Below are positions 12,101-22,864 of a stretch of DNA of 64,000 nucleotides, piece after piece. The position numbers were made by a program, and so were the translations under genes. The notes beneath the pieces were generated by a model. It saw only the letters and a list, made by a program, of their open reading frames with translations. It was not told the origin of the DNA and did not search any database. This DNA is from Brachynemurus nebulosus (Eukaryota > Arthropoda > Insecta > Neuroptera > Myrmeleontidae): contig JAPWDM010000024.1 in NCBI GenBank assembly GCA_035578155.1, positions 2,224,501-2,288,500 of the forward strand. The letters run 5' to 3'. Position 1 is the stretch's first letter, and each line of letters starts with the position of its first letter.

Positions 12101-15100
12101 CCCCCGAATTACACGGTTTCAAGCAACATGATTTTTAAGTAATTCTTTTGAAAAATATTTTCGATAATTTTCGATAACGAGAAGTAGGTTTTAACAGTCG
12201 CAATATGTTTGGAATACCCACAACTTAAACGGAACAAATTAAACGGAACGTTTTTTAATTTTTTTTTTATTTTGTAATAGAACTGACTGTACTTTACACT
12301 TGTAATAGAAAATGTCTATCTTTTGTATTCTCGAATAACACGGTTTCAAAGAACAGGGAACCAATTATTCGTGTTCTTCGGGGGATTGCTATATATGCAA
12401 AAAAAAATTAAACCTTGGAAAGAAAAATTCATTTTGTTTATCTTGATTTAAATATTTAATTAAAAATGTAAAATAATTATACCTATTAATCTCAACAGAT
12501 AAAGTACAAAATTCATATGAAATCAATTATTGCCCACATAAAAAATTGAATCCATAAGTACAATTTTTGTATGTATTGTACAGAGTACACAGGTGCCACA
12601 GGTATAAAACGATTGTACTATTATATTTAGTCACATTAACTATTACTTATATAATCGTACCAAACAAAAATTAAGAATTCTTGTTTATTTAAGAAAGTTA
12701 ACCCTTTCACTAACTAGTCTTACTATATACGTTTTCAACGTACACCCATATGTGTGAATTTTCGAATAATGAATTCAAAATTTTTATTCAATTGAGGGTA
12801 CTCTTATAAAAATAGTGCAAAGTTGGTAAACTTGATAAACTTTTTGCAATTTCCGGACTAAAATATTTGATAATAACGGAGGGAATAGTTGTATTTTTAA
12901 TTACTAGAGAAAGAGACTCAAAATACTTTTATCACCTTTATTTTGCTTTTTCGCAATTTTATTATTAATTATACGCCTACATTATATCCTGTATATAGGA
13001 AAAACATAGGCAATAAGCAAATATGAATGTTATAAAACTATTGCTTGTAAATATTATCTATTAAAAAATTTCCAAAAAATCAAATAATGAGATTTTTTCT
13101 CAACTAATTTTTTTTATTATTTTTGCGTTTACTGAGATAAAATTTGATGTTGAGATACCCACTATTCTTAACCTAAAATCGAAAATGGATAAGTAGGAAG
13201 CCAAAAAGAATTTTTCAACGACTTTCCCGTATTAAAAAGTGGGACTGAAAATGTTTTTCTTAGCCCTTTTGAAATGAAAGTTAGATTCCTTTCATCACTT
13301 TTAGGACTATTCAACAAACGAAGTTTATAGAAAAGCACTTTAGTTTTACTGTAAATTTAAACTTATAAGCAAAATACAATTTTTTTATCGTTTTATTAAT
13401 TCTCATAATTTTAGGATATCCAAAATTTCAAAGTAAATATATACACACTGACCAGGACTGCCAGATAATTCAATTTTTACGAGACATTACGAACTAATTT
13501 CAGGATTTTTTTAACAAAATTTATTGGCCGATACATAAAAATAGATCTAACAAGTTTAGTATCAACAGCTTTTAGATTTATTGAAATTCATATTTAAATT
13601 ATTTTTTTTTATCGGACATCGTTAATTTTAATATGAATTCACAACGACTTCACCAAAATTTTATCATAATAGCAGTAGATATTCCTAATCAAAATATTGC
13701 CTTTGTCTTAAAAAAATTAAAATTAGAAAGAGAATTATTTAAATCTTGCAAAAACATACTTTAACTAAGCACATAAGGTGCCACTAATTATAATTTTCAT
13801 TCTAGGAGAGACATTTATTGGAAAAACCATATAATCCGCCGGCAGATCCCCACAATATTATTAAATGTGTCGAATGGATGGATGAAGATATTATTGACAG
13901 CATTACGGATAAGTATGTATAAAAAATTTCCATAAATAGTCAAACTATTCTTTTTAATTTTACTAATTTAACTTCTCAAATTTCATAGATTATTGGGAAA
14001 TTTACCGAACACATATGCTTTCACGAAAGCCTTAAGTGAAGGATTAGTTAACGAACAAATGGACAAATTGCCAGTCATCATTTTAAGACCATCAATTGGT
14101 AAGTTGGTCGCAAAAAAAATTAACAAGGATTATTAAATGTATATTTTACATATTTTAGTAATTCCAATTTGGAAGGAACCGTTACCAGGTTGGACTGATA
14201 ATATTAATGGACCCACTGGTCTTTTAATTGGTGCCGGGAAAGGTGTAATACGTACAATGTACTGTGATGATCAAGGCTATGCTGACTATTTGCCCGTAGA
14301 CGTAGCTGTTAATGGTATTCTAATTGCAACGTGGAATTTCTTATCGAATAAGTAATAATTTATAGCAAACTCTTCGCAATAAATTAGAATTTGTATTATT
14401 CACCTTGTATATTAATTATAGAGACACTGTTAACCGTGTTATTCACCTGACCAGTTCGCAAGAAATTAAAGTGTCATGGCGGGAAATGATTGAATTGGGT
14501 AAAAAAATTATCAATGAGAAGATGCCGTTAAATAATGTTGTCTGGTACGTAACCATATATTCTTTTTGTCAATTTGAAACAAAATACTTTGTTAAATAGC
14601 AAAATCCTCAATGAGCAAAGACCTTAACCTTAATGATCAAAGCAAATTGTTTTCCTTAGTGATCAAAGACCTTAACCATGACTTTAGTTTTGTCAAAAAA
14701 CAGAATTCAAGATCAATATCAAAATCAGTCTCATTCATCATTACATGCACTTACTGGATAGTGATAAGCAAAAGCAAGACCATCAATTGTAATACCATAA
14801 TAGTCTTACAAAGTATTATAGGGAATATCAAGATAGCAGTGATAAGCATAATTAAATTTTTTTTTAATATAATCGGATCTTGAATTATGAGTCATTTAAA
14901 AAATCGAATTAAATATAAATTCAAATTATTTGTACAGACGGTTACACTAATTATACATATACTACATATAAGAAATGAAATGTTTCTCTCACTTTCATAT
15001 TTTGTCAATTGATGGCCAATTAGTGTATTCGTTACCCTCATCATTTACTTCTAAATGATGTAGGAACAAGCGCACACTAATTAAAAACTGTCCGAAAATT

Positions 15101-15428
15101 GGCGGAAATTAGTGTGTGTGTATGTGCCTACATCATTTAGAAGTAAATGATAAGGGCAGCGAATACACTCATTGACGATCAATTAACAAAACCGAACGCA
15201 GCAAAATATGCAATAAGAGTGCAATTGGTCAGACTACCCAAATCTGTCTTTTTCCAGTGCAGTCGTTCCATATTAATCTGTACTTATCTACAGGGTGTCA
15301 GAGAAATAAGTATCATCCTTTTGAGGGGTGACTCATAGCACCCTGTAGACACTAAAACCGCAGGAATTTTTTCGGAATTAACAGTCACATCACCCCTCAA
15401 AAGGATAAGAGTTATTTCTCTTACACCA

Positions 15429-15504
<76 letters not shown>

Positions 15505-17531
15505 GCGACTGTTGATTCCGAAAAAATTCCTGCGATTTTAGTGTCTACAGGGTGCTATGAGTCACCCCTCAAAAGGATGATACTTATTTCTCTGACACCC
15601 TGTATATTTAAAATTTCAATGAAGAAGACTTCTTTTATCAGTGAAGACATTTAAAAATTTGTTTTACTTCGTAAATAAAAACAAAATTTAAAAATCTAAA
15701 TTAGAATTTCATGAATACTAGTTTTAAAGAGCTACTTAAATTTGTGCCAATTAAATGTAGGGTAGGTTTATAATATTACATACGGTAGGTACCCTTTTTC
15801 AATACCGTCGGCTATGGTATCGGCGGTATCCCATATGTAAGCCCCTTATTTCATACTCTCGAAAAAAGGTTTGAACAAAATCTACGACGATAATCCATTC
15901 ATATTACAGTCATAATAAATATACATATAGTTTTTCTGTACTGCATTATTTTAACAGAATTATATTACACAATTCAAATTATTTCCATAATCGAATATTA
16001 TCGATTATTTAAAAAAATCAAATTTGGATTATTTTTAATTCGAATTATCCCACCACTAACTAAAACATACTTTATAGTAGAAATTAAATTGAGTGGTATT
16101 ATAGGTATATTATCCATTAAATTTCATCTAAAACTTCAATATTTTATTTAAGGTATCCTGGAGGCTCTATGAAGAAATCACGTTTGGCTCACAACATCGC
16201 TAAAGTTCTATTTCACTTTATTCCAGCAATCATTTTGGACACATTGTTGATTTTGTCTGGCCATAAACCAATGTATGTATTAATTAATTCATGATATCAA
16301 TTAAATTAACAAATAATATACAGATAGATTAGAAAGTCATGCAAATATATCTAAATAAATGCCATTAGTTCAAATTTAAAATGAAATTTTTTGCGTTATG
16401 AGAGCTATGTCTTCATTTACCAGTGTAAGTATTATAGTCGCAAGCTCAAAAGACCTCCAAAAACTAAGGTGAGGGGAACACAAATTGTATTATTTCCATA
16501 GTTACCAACCAAACCAAGTAATTAGGTTTTTATATGAGTGAGTGAGTAAACTTCTATTTATTAATATGATAGACAAAGATAAATGCAGATGTAGATAAAA
16601 AAGTCCTTTTTAGCTTGCGCCCATAATACTTGTCTTCCCTTATATCCTCAGGGGCATATTCATCTCTCAAATTAAGAAGAGATCAAATTTGCTTTGGAAT
16701 GCTTTTTTGATATTACAAATCTTAAAAAAATTTGATAAACTTGGTGACGTCATTGATTTAAAAAATTATTGAAGTGATTTGAATTTAGGTAGCTGGTCGA
16801 ATAAAGGTAATTTACACGTAAATAAATTTTTTCTGTCAAAATGACAAAATTCCTTTTAGAAATTCGATAGAAGTCTTTTTGCTAATGGGTCCTACATGCC
16901 AAATTTTCGTAAAAATAAAAAGAATGATTTCGAATACCTGTAATTTTCTTCCAGTTTAATCATTTGACTACTTTCTTTACAATTTTAAGGCATTGGAAAA
17001 CTTGTAATTGACGTAATGACGTCATCAAGTTAAAAATTTATTTTTTCTCAAATCTAACGTTATTAAAGTGACTTTAATTATATGATTGACTAAATTAGGG
17101 TAATGGGTGATTATCTAAACCTAAAAAATTAGATTGTGATATTTTCATTTTTACCTTAAAAATTAGGAAATTGCCTTTATAAACGTGGCTGGTCCGACAA
17201 AAGTTAGTCACGGTAATTTACGACCATTTACTACACCATATAACTATTTTTTAGACTATTCTCTTTTTCATAATTTTCCTTTTATACAGTCTGTTTCAAG
17301 GAAGTAAGGACATTTAAAATTTAACATAGAAAAAAAGTTGGAGTCAAAGCATATTTATTTTGTATGGGTGTGGTTTTTATATGATACCCATAGCATCTAC
17401 TTGTAAAATGGTATTAGCGAATTTCTAGAATGGAATTCAGCTATTACAGCCACTGTCATGACGCGACTTGAGCCCGAGACTATGGCAGAAATTTGTTTTG
17501 AGGTCCTTAGAAACCGAAAACAATATACACT

Positions 17532-17605
<74 letters not shown>

Positions 17606-20600
17606 CCGCGCGATAACTCTCGAACGAAATGTCTTACGTTTATGAAATTTGATGAAAATATTGGAAGTCCCAAACCGTTGGACGAGTTCGTTAATCAGAC
17701 ACATCAGACACATCCATGCATCCGATGGTTTTTTTGGCAATTTTCGTGAAAAAAATGAGTTTTTTACCAAAATTTCCCCTTATTCAAAAATTTTTGTGAT
17801 ATTTTTTTACACCATTGGAAAGAGGAGAAAAAGCACATAAAAAAGGTTTTTCAACTATTATTCTATGTCAGCTAGTTTCCAAGAAAAACTAACTTTTATA
17901 AGCGGAAATTCGCTATGTTATGCAGGATGCTGCGACAGGGGTATTTTTTAAAAACAATACTACATAAATGTAAAAAATTTGCTAAATGTTATCTGTTATT
18001 AAGTAGTAATTTCAATGTAATTTAATATTTACTTTATAACTATTATAATAAAGTTACTATTTATTTTTAATAATTTTAAAATATTTTGTTGCAACATCAT
18101 TTTACTATATATTAAATATTTAATAAAAACAAAATAATTCTGATCACAACAAATTTTTTCCATGTTGAAATTTATATGTTCTTAGTTGCTTCAAACATTC
18201 TGTATATAAAAAATAGATATTAAAAATATTTATTATTTTCTAGTTTGTTAAGAGTCCAAAGGCGAGTTAACAAAGGTTTTGAAGTTTTTGAATATTATGC
18301 AAATAATCAATGGGACTTCTCAAATGACGTTGCCCAGGTATTATTTTTTATTTCAAACGAGTCTTTTCAAATGAATTATTACATACCTGTGACATTAAAT
18401 ATTTATAACCATTTTTAGTCAATTAGAGCACGTTTAAATGCAAAAGAACGAAGAATTTACAAAGTTGATGGCGACGATGTCGACTTAGAAGAATATTTTA
18501 CAAATTGTGTTCACGCAGCAAGACTGTACATACTTAAAGAGACTGATGATACGTTACCTGCAGCTCGTAGACACATGCGAATGTAAGTCTAATATTTATT
18601 TCAATAAATTCTTATTACCAGCCCAATATCTTTCATAAGCTCCCATCTTTTACTTTTTTTCGAAGGCATTCCTTATAAATGTAAACCAAACATACTACTG
18701 CAAACAATTAAGGCAGCAAAAAAAATTGTTAACTTTTTAGTGATTTTTGAAGGGCTGTATTTACGTGAAAAATGGTCGTATCGAGATGTTAAAAAAAGCA
18801 TTTTGAAGCTCCAAGATTCTAGTTTTCAGATCTTTCATTCAAAAATTTTTAGGAGTGACAATTATCGAGCAATTATAAGGAATAACACAAAAAGAGTTTT
18901 TGCAAATTTTTTGTTCTTTTTTTTTGGTCTACAGGTTTGAAATATTTTTTTACAGTAAAACCATGGTATTGGCATGATAGCCTGTTTATTCAGCTCCAAA
19001 TTCCTTTAAAATTTTTCTCTACGTTGATTTGTTCCGGAGATATTCAACTTTGAATACAAAAGGATCCTTTTTTCTTTAACCATCGATATCTCAGTAACCA
19101 GTGATCGGACAGAAAATTGAAGGGCAGTTTTGAAATACGGAATAAATTTCCTACAAGGCTATATCGCGTACTTTAGGAAAAAACAATTTTTTTCATCCTT
19201 AATTTTAACCTGAAAATGTGAAAAAAGGGACTTTTTTCCTTGTTGCGAAAAATCGTCCGCATCGCTGCGAATATTGATGGTGAGTCTAATGATTGTACGA
19301 ATTTTTATGCCTCAATGTACCCCGAATGGTTTTCCTAAACCGTTTGTTCAAAATTTCAGAAAAAAAATTAAAGGAGCAAAATTGAATGGAAAATTCAACT
19401 TTTTTCAGTTAGGCATCATTTATCCATTAAAATTTAAAAATTAAGAAAAAAAATTATTTTTCAAAATTTTCTTCAAAATTTGAAAAAAATTAAAAATTAA
19501 AATTAAATTTTAAAAAAAACATTTTGGAAAAAATTTGAAAAGAGATCTTTTAAATTTTGAAAAATATTAGGAAAACCATTCGATAGATCGATCTACCGAT
19601 TTTCAGGGTTATTGGGGGTACATTGAGATATAAAAATTCGTACAAACATTAGACTCCCCATCAATATTCGCAGGGATACGGACGATTTTTCGCAACAAGG
19701 TTTTTAATTTTCAGATTAAAATTAAGGATGAAAAAAAATGTTTTCCTAAAGTACGCGGCATAGCCTTATAGGAAATTTATTCCTTATTTCAAAACTGCCC
19801 TTAAATTTTCTGTTCGATTACTGGTTACTGAGATATCGATGGTTAAAGAAAAAAGGATCCTTTTGTATTCAAAGTTGAATATCTCCGTAAAAAATCAACG
19901 AAGAGAAAAATTTTAAAAAGGAATTTGAAGCTGAATAAACAGGTTATCATATGAATGCCATGGTTTTATTGTAAAAATTTTTTTCAAGCCCGTAGCCCAA
20001 AAAAATAAAAGAGCAAAAAATTTGCAAAAACTCTTTTTGTGTTATTCCTTATAATTACTCGATAACTGTCACTCCTAAAAATTTTTGGATGAAAGATCTG
20101 ATAACTAGAATCTTAGAGCTTCAAAATGTTTTTTTTAACGTCTCGATACGATAATTTTTCACGTAAATACAGCCCTTCAAAAATCACTCAAAAATTAACA
20201 TTTTTTTGCTCCCTTAATTGTTTGCAGTAGTGTAATTGAATTTCAAAACCCAGTGCATTCATTCAACCCAGTCTGTTCTAATTCACAAAATTACAAATTT
20301 GTATTTGGATAGTATAAATAGAAGTCAATATTATTATTTTGCATTTGATGTTTTGTAGTATACGGAATACGGAAGGAAACAGAATTGAAATATATATTAA
20401 GTAAAATTTAATATATATTAAATTAAATATATACTCGTATTAAATGAAATAAAAAGTTACAAATCATGTAGATTATAAATATGTTTAAAAAGTTTCATTT
20501 GGTAAACCAATACATTAGAAATGAATTTTGCACAAATTAGGTTTTATGATATAGGCAATATAACATTATATCATCAATTATTCAACAATTTTTTTTTAGG

Positions 20601-20847
20601 TACGGAATTTTTTAGACAATTTTTTTTCTAATTTTTTTAAGTAAAACTTTTAAAAGATGTATTTTGTCAATTTTAAATTAAGTTCATCAATTTGTCAAAT
20701 TAAATGTTTGTTTTTTTCTAACTTTTTTTCAGCATGTGGTGGGTCGACAAAATAACCAAAGTGTTATTAACCGTATTTTTTGTATGGTTACTATATAAAG
20801 TATTTTCGTTAACTTTGCCAGTATCTTCAGTTTCATCTTTTGAATAG
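8856..20847 (+). CDS. Fatty acyl-CoA reductase, nine 3' exons (N terminus not in window)
   Basis: The gene encodes an NADPH-dependent fatty acyl-CoA reductase (SDR family, NAD_binding_4 plus C-terminal 'sterile'/FAR_C domain). These enzymes reduce long-chain acyl-CoA to fatty alcohol for waxes, pheromones or ether lipids at ER or peroxisome membranes. Exons: 8856-9152, 13806-13912, 13989-14098, 14159-14351, 14422-14544, 16153-16272, 18244-18337, 18419-18582, 20733-20847. All have AG/GT borders and together make 1323 nt (440 codons plus TAG) with no break, so the gene looks intact here. Visible marks are A-G-D, A-A-T-I-R-F-D-E, H-V-S-T-S-Y, the catalytic Y-A-F-T-K (YxxxK), L-R-P-S-I, a FAR_C region and a C-terminal hydrophobic helix. 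Family members have about 500-530 residues, so roughly 70-90 N-terminal residues including the TGxxGF nucleotide loop are missing and were not found upstream. Introns are packed with MITEs. Confidence 0.93.
9208..9572. mobile_element. Foldback MITE in the first visible intron
   Basis: The left arm GAGCCATTTTCTCAAAATA (from about 9207) is mirrored by TATTTTGAGAAAATGAATC (to about 9571). The inverted match continues inward through the CTACATCTCTATGAT / ATCATAGAGATGTAG blocks, with a GGGCGGCGACAC-type motif in the middle. It is non-coding, with imperfect arms. Confidence 0.6.
9573..10136. other. Intron sequence, nothing recognised
   Basis: AT-rich sequence with no exon signature or repeat boundary that I could identify. 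Confidence 0.4.
10145..11245. mobile_element. Non-autonomous hAT element, 8-bp TSD ATAATAGC
   Basis: The element begins CAGGGCTGGGAA and ends TTCTCAGCCCTG, a hAT-style inverted pair. An exact 8-bp duplication ATAATAGC flanks it (10137-10144, 11246-11253). Both flanks inside are rich in CATTTTAAAT / ATTTAAAATG subterminal repeats. There is no transposase. A TTAA-bounded element (10526-10768) sits inside it, so the hAT copy is the older of the two. Confidence 0.92.
10526..10768. mobile_element. PiggyBac-like MITE (TTAA) with an internal direct repeat
   Basis: TTAA occurs at 10522-10525 and 10769-10772, with inverted ends CCTGTTAAC and GTTAACAGG. Inside, a block reading ATGTCGTCATGCCCATTGCA ... 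CGAAATATTTCGTCATACCC is present twice in tandem (about 10615-10690 and 10693-10768), so a second right terminus lies internally near 10670. The CGAAATATTTCG core is a perfect palindrome. Confidence 0.75.
11254..12052. other. Intron sequence with CCCCTTATAAGACTA repeats
   Basis: Mostly featureless. Around 11657-11690 CCCCTTATAAGACTA occurs twice in tandem, and inverted relatives appear near 11757 and 11912, so a decayed palindromic element may lie at about 11655-11925. Boundaries cannot be fixed. Confidence 0.35.
12055..12389. mobile_element. Pogo/Tigger-like MITE, copy 1
   Basis: The left end CAGGTAACCCCCGAAGAAC follows TA (12053-12054). The right end reads GTGTTCTTCGGGGGATTGCT followed by ATA. 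Internal 'ACACGGTTTCAA' segments and a TTTCGATAACG...AAGTAGGTTTTAACAGTCGC core are shared with the copy at 29323-29843. Ends of the CAG..A.CCCTCGA type with a TA target fit pogo-like elements. Confidence 0.75.
12390..13805. other. AT-rich intron sequence, nothing recognised
   Basis: The rest of the long first visible intron. There is no repeat boundary or exon signature apart from the acceptor TTCTAG immediately before 13806. Confidence 0.5.
13806..13912 (+). CDS. Reductase exon b
   Basis: Encodes E-R-H-L-L-E-K-P-Y-N-P-P-A-D-P and C-V-E-W-M-D-E-D, the conserved segment just before the catalytic YxxxK region in this family. Acceptor TCTAG, donor GTATGT. It ends with two bases of a lysine codon. 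Confidence 0.92.
13989..14098 (+). CDS. Reductase exon c with catalytic YxxxK
   Basis: Encodes L-P-N-T-Y-A-F-T-K-A-L-S-E, the SDR active-site Tyr-x-x-x-Lys, then L-P-V-I-I-L-R-P-S-I. Acceptor CATAG, donor GTAAGT. Confidence 0.94.
14159..14351 (+). CDS. Reductase exon d (substrate-side region)
   Basis: Encodes W-K-E-P-L-P-G-W-T-D-N and N-G-P-T-G, then G-A-G-K-G-V-I-R and the D-Y-L-P-V-D block, all well-known reductase family motifs. Acceptor TTTTAG, donor GTAATA. The donor departs from the GTAAGT consensus. Confidence 0.93.
14422..14544 (+). CDS. Reductase exon e
   Basis: Encodes V-I-H-L-T-S-S followed by a region ending N-N-V-V-W that links the NAD-binding domain to the C-terminal domain. 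Acceptor TTATAG, donor GTACGT. The last codon (Trp) is split 2/1 across the next intron. Confidence 0.92.
14545..15000. other. Intron sequence, nothing recognised
   Basis: AT-rich DNA with a short GATCAAAG(A/C) direct repeat near 14635-14670. No exon or transposon end was found. Confidence 0.4.
15001..15191. mobile_element. Foldback MITE of about 190 bp
   Basis: Arms of about 80 bases pair around a 22-base centre: TCATTTACTTCTAAATGATG (near 15041) is mirrored by CATCATTTAGAAGTAAATGA (near 15131), continuing outward to TTTTGTCAATTGAT and GATCAATTAACAAAA. The inner ACACACTAATT / AATTAGTGTGTG stretch also pairs. Confidence 0.75.
15291..15602. mobile_element. Palindromic TA-flanked MITE with a central (AT)n tract
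   Basis: TA flanks the element (15289-15290 and 15603-15604). The ends CAGGGTGTCAGAGAAATAAG and CTTATTTCTCTGACACCCTG pair exactly. Arms of about 120 bases continue through AGTGTCTACAGGGTGC and GGAATTTTTTCGGAAT on both sides. The centre is an AT microsatellite (15430-15503). The TA target and end type suggest the Tc1/mariner superfamily. Confidence 0.88.
15605..16152. other. Intron sequence, nothing recognised
   Basis: AT-rich sequence ending at the acceptor TTTAAG before 16153. Confidence 0.4.
16153..16272 (+). CDS. Reductase exon f
   Basis: Encodes Y-P-G-G-S-M-K-K-S-R followed by a hydrophobic H-F-I-P-A-I-I-L-D segment, matching the start of the FAR_C ('sterile') domain where a P-G-G...S block and a membrane-associated helix are normal. 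Donor GTATGT; the Met or Ile codon of the K-P-M/I motif is split. Confidence 0.9.
16273..17415. other. Intron sequence, nothing recognised
   Basis: AT-rich. Two loosely similar 'GCTGGTCGAATAAAGGTAAT' / 'GCTGGTCCGACAAAAGTTAG' segments near 16792 and 17186 hint at a diverged duplicate of about 400 bp, which I could not bound. Confidence 0.35.
17416..17944 (+). mobile_element. MITE family 2, copy 2 (full length)
   Basis: Begins AGCGAATTTCTAGAATGG and ends GCGGAAATTCGCT at 17913 (inverted ends), followed by the family's fixed tail ATGTTATGCAGGATGCTGCG to GGGGTAT. The middle holds (AT)n at 17538-17589 turning into (GT)n. It is non-coding and lies in the intron between reductase exons f and g. Confidence 0.8.
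18244..18337 (+). CDS. Reductase exon g (FAR_C domain)
   Basis: Encodes L-L-R-V-Q-R-R-V-N-K-G, then Y-Y-A-N-N-Q-W-D-F-S-N, the conserved FAR_C core (family pattern L..q.ri.......y.f..n.W.F.n). Acceptor TTTCTAG; donor GTATTA is weak. Confidence 0.92.
18419..18582 (+). CDS. Reductase exon h (FAR_C domain)
   Basis: Encodes L-N-A-K-E-R-R-I-Y, a D-V-D-L-E-E-Y-F motif, and then L-Y-I-L-K-E-T-D-D-T-L-P-A-A-R, the family's 'W..Y......gir.yllke...lp.ar' region. Acceptor TTTTTAG, donor GTAAGT. Confidence 0.93.
18694..20232. repeat. 1.5-kb inverted repeat in the last reductase intron
   Basis: The left arm (about 18694-19338) starts ACTACTGCAAACAATTAAGG; the right arm (about 19568-20232) ends CCTTAATTGTTTGCAGTAGT. 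By eye the arms pair along most of their 650 bases (for example GAAGGGCTGTATTTACGTGA / TCACGTAAATACAGCCCTTC and GGTTTTCCTAAA / TAGGAAAACC), around an AT-rich centre of about 230 bases. A diverged single arm of the same family lies at about 62340-63520. It has no coding capacity. Confidence 0.85.
20233..20732. other. Rest of the last intron, nothing recognised
   Basis: AT-rich sequence ending at the acceptor TTTTTTTCAG before 20733. Confidence 0.4.
20733..20847 (+). CDS. Reductase exon i (C-terminal helix and stop)
   Basis: Encodes M-W-W-V-D-K-I-T-K then a hydrophobic helix (V-L-L-T-V-F-F-V-W-L-L-Y) and a serine-rich tail, ending in TAG at 20845-20847. A C-terminal hydrophobic segment is usual in insect reductases and probably anchors the enzyme to a membrane. 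Confidence 0.92.
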
Positions 20848-21210
20848 AATTGTTATTATCATTTTAAATAATTTAAGCTCTATTTAATATGTTAAATTAA
20901 AATTAAAAGCAATGTATATTTACTTAATCAATTATGTAATTGTATTGGATTATTATGCTATAGATATTAAATACAACAGAATTGTAGTCATAATATAAAT
21001 TTAAAAAAAAAAAAAAAAAATAGAAAAAAATAGTGGTAAAATTTCCAGGATTATCTTTATTTGATAGACATACATATAGTACCTGTATTTACTGTATAAA
21101 CATACATAAATACCTAGTTAGTAATTCTCTGTTATTTAATAATAAATAGTGTGCATTAAATGAAAGAAAATCAACAAATTTATTTAATAAATAATAATAA
21201 TTGTAATAAT
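20848..21210 (+). other. Probable 3' untranslated region and AT-rich spacer
   Basis: Follows the reductase stop. An AATATAA hexamer variant occurs near 20991, directly before a run of about 18 A at 21003-21020, so polyadenylation may occur there. No canonical AATAAA is well placed before it. Confidence 0.4.
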
Positions 21211-21614
21211 AGTTGTGTTCCAGCATCGCATGTTTGACAGTCCGCAAACTGTTTGCACATGCGAAACTGTTCCAGAAAAACAAAATGTACATTTTGTACA
21301 TTTTGTACAAAATGTACAACGTTCCAGCATCATTTTTGACATGTTTTCAACTTGTTCCTAACTGTTATTAGAATTGTCAGCGGACTTTTGAATGGACAAA
21401 TTGTCCAATTGTTTATTTAATGAATTGTAATTAGTGTTACCTAGGCACTGAAGTGAAAGTCTATAGAATGTCAGAAACGAATTTAAACCGTTCCAGCACA
21501 CTGTCCACCTGTACATTACAAACAAGTTCGTTACTTGTTTGTATTTTAGCATGGTTACAAACAAATTCGTAACTTGTTTTGTACTTGTCCAAAAATAGAT
21601 GCTGGAACACAACT
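21211..21614. mobile_element. 404-bp MITE with GTTGTGTTCCAGCATC ends
   Basis: The left end AGTTGTGTTCCAGCATC and right end GATGCTGGAACACAACT are exact inverted copies. Inside are several further TTCCAGCA or GTTCCAG motifs and a repeated TGTACATTTTGTACA palindrome near 21287-21316, which look like multiple binding sites. No protein is encoded and the target duplication is unclear. Confidence 0.8.
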
Positions 21615-21807
21615 AATATTTCACTATTAGACAATAAATATGAAGAGTTTTCCATATATAAATTAATTATTAATACAATAATTACGATATCTATTTATAC
21701 TAAGATATTACCAAAAATTATTTGTTAAATACATACATATCGATTTTGTTAACAAGAATTTAATTTTTACGTATTTGACGGAAATAATGATAATAATATT
21801 ATGTAAC

Positions 21808-22864
21808 AAAGGACCTCTCCGGATAAGATAGGTGAATCTGCCTAAGGTCTACCCTGGGTCGGGAGTGCCATGGTAGGGTTCGCCCTTGCATATGTGTTCC
21901 ATAGCTGCAATATTAGGTCAAGCTAGCTTTGCGTTTTTGAGTTGTACCAAAATGTTCAATTTTTGCGATAAAAATTGAAGGATAACTTGTTTTTAACTTT
22001 TCAGTTTACCTTTTTGTGACGGTGGTCATGTTTTTTGATTTATGATATTTTGTGAGACCCTTTCATACTGGATGAAAACACTGGTAATGAGCCTTAATCG
22101 CACACGCTTGCTTTTTTAAGGGTGACCGCCATATTTTACGGCTAAACAAGCCTACTAAGGCGGCTGCAATACCAAGCGACACTAGAGCCCCTTGTATTTA
22201 AATCCTTAACCCTTAACTACTGACGTACGTATGTGGTACGTCGCTTAAATCATGTTTCAATGTATGTAAGTTCGTTGATTAAAGAATAATTTTTTAATCA
22301 ACGAACTTACATACAAGTATAATGTTCACCCTACATAATTATTATGTTTCAGAGCACCTACTGTATATAGAAACATGTCATTCGTACGTCAGTAGGGAAG
22401 TAACAAAATTACACGTCAGTGGTTAAGGGTTAAATTAGCCTTATTTGGCCCAATTTTGCGAAATATTTTTAGACATATATTTACTAATTCAAAGGCGTAG
22501 ATTTCAAAAATCTATATCTCATTTTGGTCCAAGGTCGCGTTTTGTGTGTTTTTATAGGTCATTTAGAAATTTTTGTAAATATCTTCTTCTAAACACCGTG
22601 TTTTGGAGAGTTGTATGCACTGTCTTATGGAGCTCTTAGAATCCTACATGCATATATATAATACTTATACACTTGGGGCGAAGGAAAGTGGAAAATCGGG
22701 AAAAGTCCAAAATTGAACAGTTTGGTACAACTCCAAAACGCAAAGCTACCTTGACCTAATATTGCAGCTATGAAATACATGTGCAAGGGCGAAGGCTACC
22801 ATGGCACTCCCGACCCAGGTTGGGCCTTAAGCAGATTCACCTATCTTATCCGGAGGGATCCTTT
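21808..22864. mobile_element. 1.06-kb element with about 150-bp terminal inverted repeats
   Basis: The left part (CTCCGGATAAGATAGGTGAA from about 21817) is mirrored by CACCTATCTTATCCGGAGGG near 22838. Pairing continues through GGGAGTGCCATGGTAG / CTACCATGGCACTCCC and CAATATTAGGTCAAG / TTGACCTAATATTG to about 21955 and 22715. A TTAA element (22210-22429) is nested in the middle. There is no transposase. Confidence 0.8.
22210..22429. mobile_element. PiggyBac-like MITE (TTAA)
   Basis: TTAA at 22206-22209 and 22430-22433 flanks ends CCCTTAACTACTGACGT and ACGTCAGTGGTTAAGGG. The centre is itself a hairpin (TTCGTTGATTAAAGA / TTAATCAACGAA, 22272-22310). The left-end sequence 'CCTTAACCACTGACATG' reappears at about 45456, a half copy. 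Confidence 0.85.
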
